Of a stretch of DNA of 64,000 nt, positions 17,636 through 27,657 are shown one piece after another. Under the pieces are notes generated by a model. The model was not told the origin of the DNA, did not search any database, and saw only the letters and a program-made list of their open reading frames with translations. A program made the position numbers and the translations under genes. The stretch comes from Bacillus sp. UNC438CL73TsuS30 (lineage in GTDB: Bacteria > Bacillota > Bacilli > Bacillales > Cytobacillaceae): assembly GCF_000482325.1 (NCBI RefSeq), contig NZ_KI535297.1, positions 62,001 through 126,000 on the forward strand, written 5' to 3'. Within the stretch, counting starts at the first letter, position 1; each line of letters opens with the position of its first letter.

Positions 17636-17715
17636 TATTTAAAAAATACTGTTAATATAGTTATATGAAAACAAATACAGTATTACTTTAAAAATTACAC
17701 TATTTAAAAAATACT
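17636..17715. promoter_or_regulatory. Repeat-rich control region before the XRE-cupin/HyuAB operon
   Basis: TATTTAAAAAATACT occurs twice as an exact 15-bp direct repeat (17636-17650 and 17701-17715, 65 bp apart). Between them AATACTGT (17645-17652) and ACAGTATT (17677-17684) form a perfect 8-bp inverted repeat. This is the likely autoregulatory site of the XRE-cupin protein that follows. Confidence 0.45.
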
Positions 17716-17751
17716 TCTTTGTTTTTACTGAAGGTTTGTTGGAGGGCGCAA

Positions 17752-18297
17752 ATGGAAGAAGAGATTTCTAAAAAGATAAGAGAGTTACGAATGAATAAGA
17801 AACTTACTTTAAAGGAGATGAGTGAAAAAACAGGGTTATCCATTAGTTTTCTTTCACAAGTAGAACGTGCGGCATCATCAATCGCCATTACTTCTTTAAA
17901 AAAAATAGCGGATGCATTGGATATTCCAATTACCCAATTTTTTGAAGACTTTGAAAATAAAAATTATAAAGTAACGAAAGAGCAACAAAAGCCTTTTCGA
18001 ATGGAAGGGGCAGGGATTGTCTATACACGACTTGGGGGTAATTTTTCTGGCAGAGCAATAGAGCCTATGATCGTTACTTATCCACCGGGTCAACCGAATG
18101 AGAAAGCAGTTACCCACCCTGGTGAAGAGTTCTATTATGTCTTAGAAGGGGTCCTTGCTGTTGAAGTAGAAGGGAAGGAGTATATTGTGAAAGCAGGTGA
18201 TTCCATTCATTTCCCATCTACTATTCCTCATTATATGACAAATCCGCTTGATCAGGATGCGAAAGTGCTTTGCTTTGTTACCCCAGTCATTTTTTAA
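17752..18297 (+). CDS. XRE-family regulator with C-terminal cupin domain
   Basis: 181-aa regulator. The helix-turn-helix (about residues 5-60) reads MSEKTGLSISFLSQVERAASSIAI in its core. A cupin_2 ligand domain (about 105-175) shows HPGEEFYYVLEGVL and ends PHYMTNP. I start at ATG 17752 behind TTGGAGGGCG; an upstream TTG frame is not needed. Relatives such as PuuR repress catabolic operons and use the cupin to sense an amine or amino acid derivative. It is the first gene of the HyuAB-cupin unit, 45 nt before HyuA, and probably senses that pathway's substrate. Confidence 0.88.
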   Translation: MEEEISKKIRELRMNKKLTLKEMSEKTGLSISFLSQVERAASSIAITSLKKIADALDIPITQFFEDFENKNYKVTKEQQKPFRMEGAGIVYTRLGGNFSGRAIEPMIVTYPPGQPNEKAVTHPGEEFYYVLEGVLAVEVEGKEYIVKAGDSIHFPSTIPHYMTNPLDQDAKVLCFVTPVIF

Positions 18298-18342
18298 TGG
18301 CTAAATATTATAAAAACTATATTTAAGATTGGTGGTTAGAAC

Positions 18343-20385
18343 ATGAGAGTGGCGACAGATATTGGAGGAACATTTACTGATTTAGTTTATGTCGATCAAC
18401 AAGGAAAAATTGGAGTAGCAAAAAGCCATACAACCCCTCCGAACTTTGAACAAGGGGTTTTGGATGTAATCCGTGTAAGTGGAATCAATGCAGAAGAGCT
18501 AGAGACATTTATTCATGGAACAACCGTCATTATTAATGCATTAACGGAAAGAAAAGGGGTAAAGACAGGGTTAATCACGACTAAAGGATTTCGCGATGTA
18601 CTAGAGATTGCACGCGGAAACCGACCTGATCTTTTCAATATTCAATACCAAAAACCAGCTCCTTTCGTAGAGCGTTATTTGCGTCAAGAAGTGGAAGAAC
18701 GGTTGAACTATAAGGGAGAAGTAATCCAAGCATTAAATAAGGAATCATTAAAAGAAATCGTAGAATACTTTAAAAAAGAAAATGTTGAAGCCATTGCTGT
18801 TTCCTATCTTCACTCTTACAGCAATCCAATTCATGAAATCGAAAAGGTAGAGTATATTAATGAATTATGGCCGGAAGTAGCCGTTACAGCCTCCCATGAG
18901 GTTACAAGAGAATGGAGAGAATATGAGCGGACGAGCACTACCGTTTTAAACTCCTATGTCAAGCCGATTGCTTCCTCCTATGTTGATCGTCTTGAAAATA
19001 AATTAAATCTAATCGGCAATCAATCCAACAAATATATCATGCAATCAAATGGCGGTACCACAACCTTTGAACAATCCAAAAAAACACCGATTAATATGGT
19101 GGAGTCAGGCCCGGTTGCCGGTATTTACGGAGCAGCGATTTTAGGGAAACTCCTTGGTGAAGAAAATATCATTGCATTTGATATTGGCGGAACTACAGCA
19201 AAATGTTCCCTTATCGATGGCGGTGAAGTAAAAGTAACAACAGAATACAACATTGAGCGTACAGACCGTACGGCTGGATATCCAATCAAAGTTCCAGTTG
19301 TAGATATTGTGGAAATTGGCAACGGTGGAGGCTCGATTGCGTGGATTGATGAAGGTGGATCTTTAAGAGTGGGACCACAATCCGCAGGGGCATTGCCAGG
19401 ACCGATTGCATACGGCAAGGGTGGAACAGAACCTACTACTACGGATGCAAATTTAGTAGTAGGACGGCTTTCACCTAAAAACTTTGATAACAATGTTGAT
19501 ATGGAAAATGTTAAAAATGCCATTAATGAAAAAATTGCCAAGCATTTTAATACTTCTGTCGATGATGCAGCACTTGGAATTATCCGTATTGCCAATTCCA
19601 ATATGCTGAATGCGCTTAAACTCATATCTGTCAGAAAAGGCTATGACCCACGTGAATTTTCTCTAGTAGCATTTGGAGGCGGCGGTGCCATGCATGCTCC
19701 TGCACTTGCGAAAGAGCTTGGAGTTCGCAAGGTCATCGTACCTGTAGCCACTTCCGTTTTCTCTGCATGGGGAATGCTGATGACTGATTTGCGCCATGAC
19801 TATATCCAAACCTTCATTCGACGTGTAGATAATGTCGATTATGATGAGCTTAATCAGAAATTGGCGGCACAAGAGGCTGAAGCTCTTTCTCAATATGAGC
19901 AAGAAGGTGTAGATAAGACGAATGTTCTTTTCTCTCGTTTTGTTGACCTTCGTTATGTTGGACAAGAACATACTGTTAAAGTACCGGTTCAAAATGGAGA
20001 AATTAATATTGATACAATGAATCAAGTCATCCAAAAGTTCCATGAAACACACGAGCAATTATATACATTTAAGCTGGAAGAGTCTCCAACCGAAATTGTA
20101 AACATGCACTTAATTGCGTTTGGGTCAGTAAAAAAACCAGAAATTGCGAAGCTTGGCAATATCGACAACACGTTGGAAAGTGCACTAAAGGAAGTAAGAC
20201 CTGTTTTATACGAAGACCATGGCTGGATCGAAACAAAAGTTTATGACAGAGAAAAATTAAGCCCGGATGCATATGTTGAAGGTCCTGTAATTGTGGAAGA
20301 ACAGTCAGCATCAACTGTTGTTTATCCTGGTCAATCTGTAACTGTTGATGCATATGGAAATTTAATCATTGAGACAGGGGTGTAA
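18343..20385 (+). CDS. hyuA: Hydantoinase/oxoprolinase subunit A, copy 1
   Basis: 680-aa HyuA-type subunit of the ATP-dependent N-methylhydantoinase / 5-oxoprolinase / acetone carboxylase group. The ASKHA phosphate loop DIGGTFTDLV begins at residue 6. A second nucleotide-binding block is FDIGGTTAKCSL. The central motif REWREYERTSTTVLNSYVKP and the MQSNGG segment are family hallmarks. The A subunit binds ATP and phosphorylates the amide or carbonyl oxygen; the B subunit completes ring opening or carboxylation. The gene ends 2 nt before hyuB copy 1, so the two are coupled. The substrate (hydantoin, oxoproline or other cyclic amide) is not readable. Confidence 0.88.
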   Translation: MRVATDIGGTFTDLVYVDQQGKIGVAKSHTTPPNFEQGVLDVIRVSGINAEELETFIHGTTVIINALTERKGVKTGLITTKGFRDVLEIARGNRPDLFNIQYQKPAPFVERYLRQEVEERLNYKGEVIQALNKESLKEIVEYFKKENVEAIAVSYLHSYSNPIHEIEKVEYINELWPEVAVTASHEVTREWREYERTSTTVLNSYVKPIASSYVDRLENKLNLIGNQSNKYIMQSNGGTTTFEQSKKTPINMVESGPVAGIYGAAILGKLLGEENIIAFDIGGTTAKCSLIDGGEVKVTTEYNIERTDRTAGYPIKVPVVDIVEIGNGGGSIAWIDEGGSLRVGPQSAGALPGPIAYGKGGTEPTTTDANLVVGRLSPKNFDNNVDMENVKNAINEKIAKHFNTSVDDAALGIIRIANSNMLNALKLISVRKGYDPREFSLVAFGGGGAMHAPALAKELGVRKVIVPVATSVFSAWGMLMTDLRHDYIQTFIRRVDNVDYDELNQKLAAQEAEALSQYEQEGVDKTNVLFSRFVDLRYVGQEHTVKVPVQNGEINIDTMNQVIQKFHETHEQLYTFKLEESPTEIVNMHLIAFGSVKKPEIAKLGNIDNTLESALKEVRPVLYEDHGWIETKVYDREKLSPDAYVEGPVIVEEQSASTVVYPGQSVTVDAYGNLIIETGV

Positions 20386-20387
20386 CC

Positions 20388-22145
20388 ATGACAAATACAG
20401 TTGTTTCCACAAAAGTGGATCCGTTTACATTAGACATTGTAAAAGATTCGTTAGTAGCCATCGGGGAGGAAATGTTTTACGCCTTGGCTCGTACCTCGAT
20501 GAGTCCAATCATATATGAAGTCTTGGACTATGCCAGCGGTTTAATGGATTCAAAAGGGCAATTGCTTACTCAAGGGAACGGGGTTACTGGTTTTATTGGG
20601 ATGCTTTCCTTTATGGTTCGTGAAACACTTGAAAGATATAATAAATCCGGCGATTTAAAACCAGGGGACATTATCCTTATTAATGATCCATATGGCGGCG
20701 GAGGTTCCCATCTATGTGATGTTGGACTGGTTATGCCAATCTTCTATGAAGGAGAATTAATCGCGTTTTCAGCCAATAAAGCTCACTGGACTGAGGTTGG
20801 AGGAAAAGATGCCGGATCGATGTCTACTAATTCAACGGAAATTTTCCAGGAAGGGCTGCAATTCCCTTGTATCAAATTATTCAACGAAGGGGTCTTGAAT
20901 CAGGCTGTTGTTGATATCATTGCGGCGAATGTTCGTTTCCCGGATCTTTCATTAGGTGATATGTGGGCTCAGATTGCTGCATTGAAAACAGGCGAAAAAC
21001 GCGTTCAGGAATTATGTGATAAGTATAGTAAAGAAACCGTACTTAGCTCGATTAATCATCTATTGGAACATGGCGAACAATTAGCGCTAAAAGCGTTAAA
21101 AGGCATTCCTAATGGTACGTATGAGGCAGTGGATTATATTGACGATGATGGAATTGAGGAAGGTCCGTTCAGAGTACAGGTTAAGGTGACGATCACAGAT
21201 GATGAATTTATTTGTGACTTCCGAGGCAGCCATCCGCAAGTAACAGGTTCGATCAATACATCCTACACCGGATTATCTTCTGCTGTTCGTACTGTATATC
21301 TTGCGGTTACAAATCCTTCTCAGGACGTTAACGATGGATCATTCCGTCCTCTTCGCGTCATCACAGATGAAGGTTCGATCTTTAATGCGATGCGTCCTGC
21401 TCCTGTTTCCATGTATTGGGAATCGATGCTGTTTGGAACCGATTTAATTTGGAAAGCATTAGCGCCAATTGTGCCCCACCGTTTGTCTGCCGGACATTTC
21501 TTGTCCGTCTGTGTAGCGATTCTTTCTGGAAAACACCAGGATACAGATGAACGCTTCTTGATTGTCGAACCTTCTGTCGGCGGATGGGGAGGAGCGCAGG
21601 GATTTGACGGTGCTTCCGGACAATTCTGTATTTTAGATGGTGAAACGTTTAATATTCCTGTGGAAGTTTGTGAAACAAGAAATGGTGTATTGGTTGATGA
21701 GTATAGCTTAAATACAGATGGAGCAGGTGCTGGAGAGTTCCGCGGCGGTCATGGAGTTGTCCGCTCTTACCGTGCTCTGACAGACAACCAATTCTTTACT
21801 GGCTCTTTTGGTCGTCATAAATATAATGTTTGGGGAGCCGATGGAGGAAAGGATGGTTCTACAAACTATTTTGAAATCGTGAAAGCCGATGGACAAATAG
21901 ACGGACCATTTGGAAAATATAATCAGTATCAAATCGATAAAAATGAAGTTGTCAGGCTTGTAACGGCAACTGGGGGCGGTTATGGTAACTCGCTGAAAAG
22001 ACCAGTTGAAAAAGTTTTACATGATGTAAAAAATGAGTATATCACGGTTGTACAGGCAGAAAGAGACTATGGTGTCATCATTGATCCTCAAACTTTAGAA
22101 TTAAAAGAACTTTCTTCTCATCGTCAAATGAAGGAGGCTAAATAA
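20388..22145 (+). CDS. hyuB: Hydantoinase/oxoprolinase subunit B, copy 1
   Basis: 585-aa HyuB subunit. The family motif is NDPYGGGGSHLCDV, with N99, D100, H108 and D111. The C-terminal part has GAGAGEFRGGHGVVRSY and the GGGYGN loop. It overlaps the following cupin gene by 1 nt (TAATG), showing translational coupling. Together with copy 1 of HyuA it would form an A/B heteromer. Length is normal for the family (about 520-600 aa). Confidence 0.88.
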   Translation: MTNTVVSTKVDPFTLDIVKDSLVAIGEEMFYALARTSMSPIIYEVLDYASGLMDSKGQLLTQGNGVTGFIGMLSFMVRETLERYNKSGDLKPGDIILINDPYGGGGSHLCDVGLVMPIFYEGELIAFSANKAHWTEVGGKDAGSMSTNSTEIFQEGLQFPCIKLFNEGVLNQAVVDIIAANVRFPDLSLGDMWAQIAALKTGEKRVQELCDKYSKETVLSSINHLLEHGEQLALKALKGIPNGTYEAVDYIDDDGIEEGPFRVQVKVTITDDEFICDFRGSHPQVTGSINTSYTGLSSAVRTVYLAVTNPSQDVNDGSFRPLRVITDEGSIFNAMRPAPVSMYWESMLFGTDLIWKALAPIVPHRLSAGHFLSVCVAILSGKHQDTDERFLIVEPSVGGWGGAQGFDGASGQFCILDGETFNIPVEVCETRNGVLVDEYSLNTDGAGAGEFRGGHGVVRSYRALTDNQFFTGSFGRHKYNVWGADGGKDGSTNYFEIVKADGQIDGPFGKYNQYQIDKNEVVRLVTATGGGYGNSLKRPVEKVLHDVKNEYITVVQAERDYGVIIDPQTLELKELSSHRQMKEAK

Positions 22146-22480
22146 TGAATATCGTAACCGTCAAAGAAATTGCTACCGAGAACCGTCCTGAAGTAACAAT
22201 GAAAACCATCTTTGATGAGTCTGTTGTTGAAGGTGGCCGTACTTTAATCGGCACGGTGTCCATTCCTCCAGGTGCCCGTATTCCTTTAACAGGAACAGGT
22301 TCACATGAACAGGATGAATACGGTATCGTATTAAAAGGCTCTATGTTAACAATGAGCGGGGGAAAAGAGTACAGAGTTTCGTCCGGGCAGGCAACATTTA
22401 TTCCTCATGGAGAAGAACATTGGGCTCTTAATGATAGACAGGAAGATTGTGAGATTGTTTGGGTACTAGTTAATAGATAA
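22145..22480 (+). CDS. Single-domain cupin protein
   Basis: 111-aa cupin_2 barrel. The first metal motif appears as GTGSHEQDEYGIVLKG (about residues 48-63) and the second as FIPHGEEHW. Small cupins inside catabolic operons often isomerise or bind the substrate. No specific reaction can be assigned. It is coupled to hyuB by a 1-nt overlap and ends about 60 nt before a terminator, so it is the last gene of this transcript. Confidence 0.8.
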   Translation: MNIVTVKEIATENRPEVTMKTIFDESVVEGGRTLIGTVSIPPGARIPLTGTGSHEQDEYGIVLKGSMLTMSGGKEYRVSSGQATFIPHGEEHWALNDRQEDCEIVWVLVNR

Positions 22481-22540
22481 AAAATTTAATATCTCTAACC
22501 AGCTGCTTTTTAGAAATCATTAAGAATTGTTACATCCAGA

Positions 22541-22575
22541 AGCCTTGCATTTTCATTTTAAAAGCAAGGCTTTCT
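22541..22575 (+). terminator. Rho-independent terminator
   Basis: AGCCTTGC (22541-22548) pairs with GCAAGGCT (22564-22571), followed by TTTCTGTTT. It ends the XRE-HyuAB-cupin unit. Confidence 0.65.
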
Positions 22576-22612
22576 GTTTATCTTATTCTAACAATATGGA
22601 GGGTGAATCATT

Positions 22613-23725
22613 TTGTCATATGTAAAACGGATTGAGAAAGTCCAGCGATTATTAAATGAAGAAAATATTGAGGCAGTCATTGTAACATCTCCTTCTAACT
22701 TTTTCTATTTGAGTGGGACGTGGTTGGATTCGCATGAAAGATTGCAAGCGATTGTTATACCAAAATTGGGAAAACCGGCCATGATTGTTCATGAAATGTC
22801 AAAAGAAGAAATAACTGGAGACGGGCTATTTAAAAACTATTTTTGGAAAGATGGAGACCCATCTCTGGAATTACTGGCAAAGGTTTTACCAGATAACGGA
22901 ACGGTATCCGTCGATAATCTATGGCCAAGCTCCAACCTAATTCAATTGATGAAATTAAAAAAACAGTTAACGTTTGTCGAAGGTACAAAGGTGATTGGGA
23001 AGGCAAGGTTAGTTAAAGATGAGCAGGAAATAGAATTGCTTGAAAAGTCAGGCGCTGTTGCGGATGAAGTATTGCAGCAAGTTATTGATTTCATTAAACC
23101 TGGGTTGACTGAGAAACAAGTAGCTGATGAACTCAAGCGGCTGTTTGCGTTGAAACAGGTGGATCAACTGTCGTTTAATCCTATTGTTGGTGCAGGTAAA
23201 AACGGTGCGATTCCTCATCATCAATCTGATGACACTCTTATTGCTGCAGGTGATATGGTCGTGATTGATATGGGAGGAATAAAAGATCATTATTGTTCAG
23301 ACATGACCAGAACAGTACTTGTAGGAGGACAGGCAACTGAAGAAATGCAGAAGGTCTACGAAATTGTGAAACAGGCTCAGGAAGAGGCAGTCAAAGCTGT
23401 GAGGCCGAGTGTTCCATTAAAGGAAATAGATGGGGTAGCGAGAGGCATCATTAGCGAAGCGGGCTATGGGGATCATTTCACCCATCGAACAGGGCATGGT
23501 TTAGGGATTGAGGTTCATGAGGAACCATTTGTAACTTCGGATAACAATCAGCTTTTAGAAGAAGGAATGGTCATTAGTATTGAGCCTGGCATTTATTTAA
23601 ATGGTAAATTTGGCGTGAGAATTGAAGATATCGTGGTTGTAACGGCAGATGGATGTAAACGGCTCAACCATCTTACTCGTGAATTCATTCAAACGGGTGA
23701 AGTGGCAGCTTCCACTAGTAAATAG
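22613..23725 (+). CDS. M24 metallopeptidase (Xaa-Pro dipeptidase/aminopeptidase P-like), copy 1
   Basis: 370-aa pita-bread peptidase. All five metal ligands are present: D219 (VIDMGG), D230 (CSDMTRT), H295 (TGHGLG), E324 (IEPGIY) and E338 (RIED). The N-terminal domain (about 1-125) is of creatinase type. The start is TTG 22613, 7 nt behind GGAGGGTG. Relatives cleave Xaa-Pro bonds or, in creatinase, a methylguanidino compound. Next to HyuAB genes it may release amino acids from N-substituted dipeptides or act on ring-opened products. Confidence 0.85.
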   Translation: MSYVKRIEKVQRLLNEENIEAVIVTSPSNFFYLSGTWLDSHERLQAIVIPKLGKPAMIVHEMSKEEITGDGLFKNYFWKDGDPSLELLAKVLPDNGTVSVDNLWPSSNLIQLMKLKKQLTFVEGTKVIGKARLVKDEQEIELLEKSGAVADEVLQQVIDFIKPGLTEKQVADELKRLFALKQVDQLSFNPIVGAGKNGAIPHHQSDDTLIAAGDMVVIDMGGIKDHYCSDMTRTVLVGGQATEEMQKVYEIVKQAQEEAVKAVRPSVPLKEIDGVARGIISEAGYGDHFTHRTGHGLGIEVHEEPFVTSDNNQLLEEGMVISIEPGIYLNGKFGVRIEDIVVVTADGCKRLNHLTREFIQTGEVAASTSK

Positions 23726-23837
23726 GGCTGGGTAGAAAAGTTTAGATCAAAGTATCTGAATATTAATATAATTTTTATTTTTTAATCTATTAACAAAATA
23801 AAAAACTACATTTTACTTATGAAAGGGAGAGGGTTTT

Positions 23838-25880
23838 GTGACGCGGTATCGTTTAGGTATTGATATAGGGGGAACTTTTACAGACTTAGTGCTTTACGAT
23901 AAGAAAGAAAAAAGTTATCAAACTGAAAAAATATTAACCACACCAAGAAACTTATCTGATGGTGTAATAGAAGGAATGCAAAATCTAGTAGAGAATTTTA
24001 GTGAAATTGATTATTTTGTTCATGGAACAACAGCCGGACTTAATGCATTTCTTGAGAGAAAAGGATCCAGTGTGGCCCTATTAGTAACAAAAGGGTTTAG
24101 GGATGTATATGAAATTGGTCGTGCCAATCGTCCAGATATGTACAGCATTACATACCGAAAACCAGAACCATTAGTGAAGAGACGCAATGTTTTTGAGGTA
24201 GAAGAACGTGTGTTAGCTGATGGCACAATTGATACAAGCCTTAATCTTAGCCAATTAAATGATGTGATTGATGAAATAATTGAAAGCGGATTCAATTCTG
24301 TTTCTGTTAGTCTTCTACATGCTTACAAAAATCCGGAACATGAAACAACCATTAAAGAGGCCATTAAACAAAAAGCGCCTCACATTTCAGTATCTCTTTC
24401 GCATGAAATTGCGCGCGAATGGCGTGAGTACGAGCGTACAAGCACAACTGTGATCAATGCTTATGTTGCTCCAATTGTTGAAAACTATCTTGCCAGTCTT
24501 GAAAAAAGAACAGCGCAAGGAGGTTTAGAAGGAGATTTATATATCATGCAATCAAATGGCGGTGTAATGACCTCCGAAGTTGCGAAAAAAATGCCGATTC
24601 AAACGCTTATGTCTGGCCCGGTTGGCGGAGCAGTCGGCAGTCTTAGTCTTGGAAAAATGACGGATTATAAAAACTTGATTTGTGTAGACATGGGAGGAAC
24701 TAGCTTCGATGTAAGCCTTGTCATCGATGGAGAACCGGACGTAACATCTGAAACAAGCTTGGAAGAATTTCCGATTCTCACTCCAATGGTAAACATTCAC
24801 ACCATCGGAGCAGGAGGCGGTTCCATTTCTTGGATTGAGGGCGGAGGATTGCGTGTTGGTCCAAAAAGTGCGGGTGCAGATCCTGGGCCTGCCTGTTATG
24901 GCAATGGCGGCACTCAAGCTACTGTAACGGATGCGAACCTGGTTTTGGGACGACTTGATGAAGAAGGGTTCCTTGGCGGAAATATGAGATTAAACCGTGA
25001 TGCAGCCTATAAAGCGATTAAAGAAATAGCAGACCAGTTAGGCTTGGGAGTGATTGAAACGGCTGAGGGGATTTGCGACATCGCAAACGCAAAAATGGCA
25101 GATGCCATCCGTACATTAACCGTAAGTAAAGGAATAGATCCTCGTGATTTTGCCCTTGTTGCTTTTGGCGGAGCTGGACCAATGCATGCTGTTTTAATTG
25201 CTGATCTTCTTGGAATTAAAAAAATCCTGATTCCTACTGTTGCCGGTACTTTTTCAGCTTGGGGCATGCTGCAAACCGACATCCGTCATGATGCTGTTCG
25301 CACTTTTGTTTCCCTGCTGGAACAGAGTGATAAGCAGAAAATGGCTTCACTTTTCGAAGAAATGGAAGTGGAAACAGACAATATTTTGACACAACAAAGA
25401 GTGAAACAGGAAGATATGTCGTTCCAACGCACGATCGATATTCGCTACGTCGGGCAGGAATATACAGTTAATGTACCACTTTCTGTTGAAATAATCGATG
25501 AACAATCAATTGATCAAATTGCGGGACTTTTCCATGAGATGCATGGGAAAATTTATGGACATAACAATCCAGAAGGTGTCATTGAAGCAGTAAATCTTCG
25601 TGTAACAGGCTACGGTAAACTTGAAAGAGAAGCTGAACGTTCTGAGGAAAGCGGAGTCAAAACAGAAACTGATATTGTTGCAAGAAAAAATAAACAGATT
25701 GTTTGGAACGGTACAGAATTAAATACTCCGGTTCTTACTACGGAGCATTTGAAGTACGGTCACCGTTTTTATGGGCCAGCCATCGTAGAAGATCCAAGGA
25801 CAACTACCGTTATCCCAAGTGGATATAAAGTAGAAGTAGACCCTCTGGGAAATCTTGAAATAACAAAGGAGGAAGTGTAA
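23838..25880 (+). CDS. hyuA: Hydantoinase/oxoprolinase subunit A, copy 2
   Basis: 680-aa HyuA with GIDIGGTFTDLV at the N-terminus (D9), HGTTAGLNAFLERKG, REWREYERTSTTVINAYVAP and VDMGGTSFDVSL. It is the same length as copy 1 but clearly diverged. The start is GTG 23838 after GAAAGGGAGAGGG. The stop lies 2 nt before hyuB copy 2. About 110 nt of AT-rich sequence precede it, enough for its own promoter. Confidence 0.88.
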   Translation: MTRYRLGIDIGGTFTDLVLYDKKEKSYQTEKILTTPRNLSDGVIEGMQNLVENFSEIDYFVHGTTAGLNAFLERKGSSVALLVTKGFRDVYEIGRANRPDMYSITYRKPEPLVKRRNVFEVEERVLADGTIDTSLNLSQLNDVIDEIIESGFNSVSVSLLHAYKNPEHETTIKEAIKQKAPHISVSLSHEIAREWREYERTSTTVINAYVAPIVENYLASLEKRTAQGGLEGDLYIMQSNGGVMTSEVAKKMPIQTLMSGPVGGAVGSLSLGKMTDYKNLICVDMGGTSFDVSLVIDGEPDVTSETSLEEFPILTPMVNIHTIGAGGGSISWIEGGGLRVGPKSAGADPGPACYGNGGTQATVTDANLVLGRLDEEGFLGGNMRLNRDAAYKAIKEIADQLGLGVIETAEGICDIANAKMADAIRTLTVSKGIDPRDFALVAFGGAGPMHAVLIADLLGIKKILIPTVAGTFSAWGMLQTDIRHDAVRTFVSLLEQSDKQKMASLFEEMEVETDNILTQQRVKQEDMSFQRTIDIRYVGQEYTVNVPLSVEIIDEQSIDQIAGLFHEMHGKIYGHNNPEGVIEAVNLRVTGYGKLEREAERSEESGVKTETDIVARKNKQIVWNGTELNTPVLTTEHLKYGHRFYGPAIVEDPRTTTVIPSGYKVEVDPLGNLEITKEEV

Positions 25881-25882
25881 GA

Positions 25883-27643
25883 ATGGATGCACAAACTGCA
25901 GTAAAAACCAGTCAGTTTTTAGAAAATCCTATTACCACTGAAATTATTCGTAATGCATTTATTTCCGCGGCACACGAAATGAATGCAAGTTTGGCTAGAA
26001 GCTCATTTTCACCAATCATATACGAAATGAAGGATTGCAGTGTTGGTATTTTTAATAAAAACGCTGAATTGTTAGGACAATCAGCTGGTCTCCCTATCTT
26101 TTTAGGCAATCTGGATGAATGTATTAAAATTAATACGGAATATATTGGCGGGGTTGAAAACTATCAACAAGGTGATGTGTACATTATGAATGATTCCTAT
26201 CTGACAGGGACTCATCTAAATGATATCACGGTTATTTCACCAGTATTTTATAACGATGAGCTTGTCGGATTTACGGCCAACCGTGCCCACTGGCTGGATG
26301 TAGGTGCTCAGGATCCGGGATTCTCGATGGATGCAACTGAAATTTATCAAGAAGGTGTGCGTATTCCGCCAACGAAAATCTATGATGCTGGTAAACCGCG
26401 CAAGGATGTTATCAATTTAATCATCACCAACAGCCGGTTTAGCGAAGCAGCATTGGGAGACCTAAATGCCCAAATCGCTGCATGCCGCACAGGTGAAAAG
26501 AGATATCATGAAATCATCAGCCGCTTTGGACTGGAAAAAGTCAATCGTTCGATCAGTGATATCTTTAAACAGTCCGAGATTTTAGATCGTGAGAAGATTG
26601 CTAGTATTGCAGATGGTGTATATGAGGCAGAAGGCTGTTTGGATAATGACGGAGTGTCAAATGAACCTGTAAAGGTTAAAGTCAAAGTATCCGTACAAGG
26701 AGAAAATATTACGATTGATCTTACCGGTTCAAATGACCAGGTAAGAGGAATGACGAATTGCGGGCTTGCACAAACCATTTCTGCCTGCCGGGTTGCTTTT
26801 AAACAACTAATCAGTCCGGAAGCACCTGTAACAGGAGGGAATTTTAAAACCCTAAATGTAGTAGTGCCGGAAAGAACGATCTTTAGTGCGCAACAGCCTG
26901 CTGCATGTGTTTGGTATTTTTCCGCTTTAGGTCTCTTAATCGACCTTGTAGTCCAAGCTCTTTCTCCAGCTCTTAAAGAAAACAGTGCTGGTGCCCATTA
27001 TGGGGACTCAATGATTATCACATTTGCAGGGGTTGATCCGCGCCGTAATACACCATTCTTAAATGTAGAAGCGACTGCAGGCGGATGGGGTGGATTTGCT
27101 GCCAATGATGGTCAATCCGGACTGATTAACAATGTTAATGGTGACTTTAAGAACCTTCCTATCGAAGTTCTGGAAGATAAATACCCATTTAAAGTAACAA
27201 CCTATGGTTTTAGGCCAAATTCTGGCGGTGCTGGTAAAAACCGCGGAGGTCTTGGTCTAGTAAGAGGATACGAGGTTGCGGCTGATGAAGCTTCTTTATA
27301 TCTTTGGTTTGAACGTTCAAAGACTCCTGCATGGGGACTTTTTGAAGGCCGCGAAGCTTATGCGCCTGAGGTAACGATTTATAGCGGAGAACAAGAAGAA
27401 AATGCACTCAAAATTAATGCAAAAGCAATGAAGAATGGTGACAAGGTTATTGTGAAGACGGGCGGAGGCGGTGGATTTGGCCATCCATTTGACCGTGAAA
27501 TCCACCGCGTGCTCGATGACGTAATAGATGGATATATCGATAGACAGGCAGCACTGGAGCAGTATGGAGTTGTCATTAAGGCCGATGCTTTAGAGGTAGA
27601 TGAACAGCAAACTATCAATTACAGGCAAACAAACCGAAATTAA
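25883..27643 (+). CDS. hyuB: Hydantoinase/oxoprolinase subunit B, copy 2
   Basis: 586-aa HyuB with the motif NDSYLTGTHLNDITV (N103, D104, H111, D114) and the C-terminal NSGGAGKNRGGLGLVRGY and GGGGGFGHPFDRE loops. It is coupled to HyuA copy 2 and followed after 14 nt by the broken DUF3830 gene. HyuB copies 1 and 2 are similar throughout, so the pairs probably arose by ancient duplication or separate acquisition, not recent copying. Confidence 0.88.
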   Translation: MDAQTAVKTSQFLENPITTEIIRNAFISAAHEMNASLARSSFSPIIYEMKDCSVGIFNKNAELLGQSAGLPIFLGNLDECIKINTEYIGGVENYQQGDVYIMNDSYLTGTHLNDITVISPVFYNDELVGFTANRAHWLDVGAQDPGFSMDATEIYQEGVRIPPTKIYDAGKPRKDVINLIITNSRFSEAALGDLNAQIAACRTGEKRYHEIISRFGLEKVNRSISDIFKQSEILDREKIASIADGVYEAEGCLDNDGVSNEPVKVKVKVSVQGENITIDLTGSNDQVRGMTNCGLAQTISACRVAFKQLISPEAPVTGGNFKTLNVVVPERTIFSAQQPAACVWYFSALGLLIDLVVQALSPALKENSAGAHYGDSMIITFAGVDPRRNTPFLNVEATAGGWGGFAANDGQSGLINNVNGDFKNLPIEVLEDKYPFKVTTYGFRPNSGGAGKNRGGLGLVRGYEVAADEASLYLWFERSKTPAWGLFEGREAYAPEVTIYSGEQEENALKINAKAMKNGDKVIVKTGGGGGFGHPFDREIHRVLDDVIDGYIDRQAALEQYGVVIKADALEVDEQQTINYRQTNRN

Positions 27644-27657
27644 TCTGGAGGTGGAAC

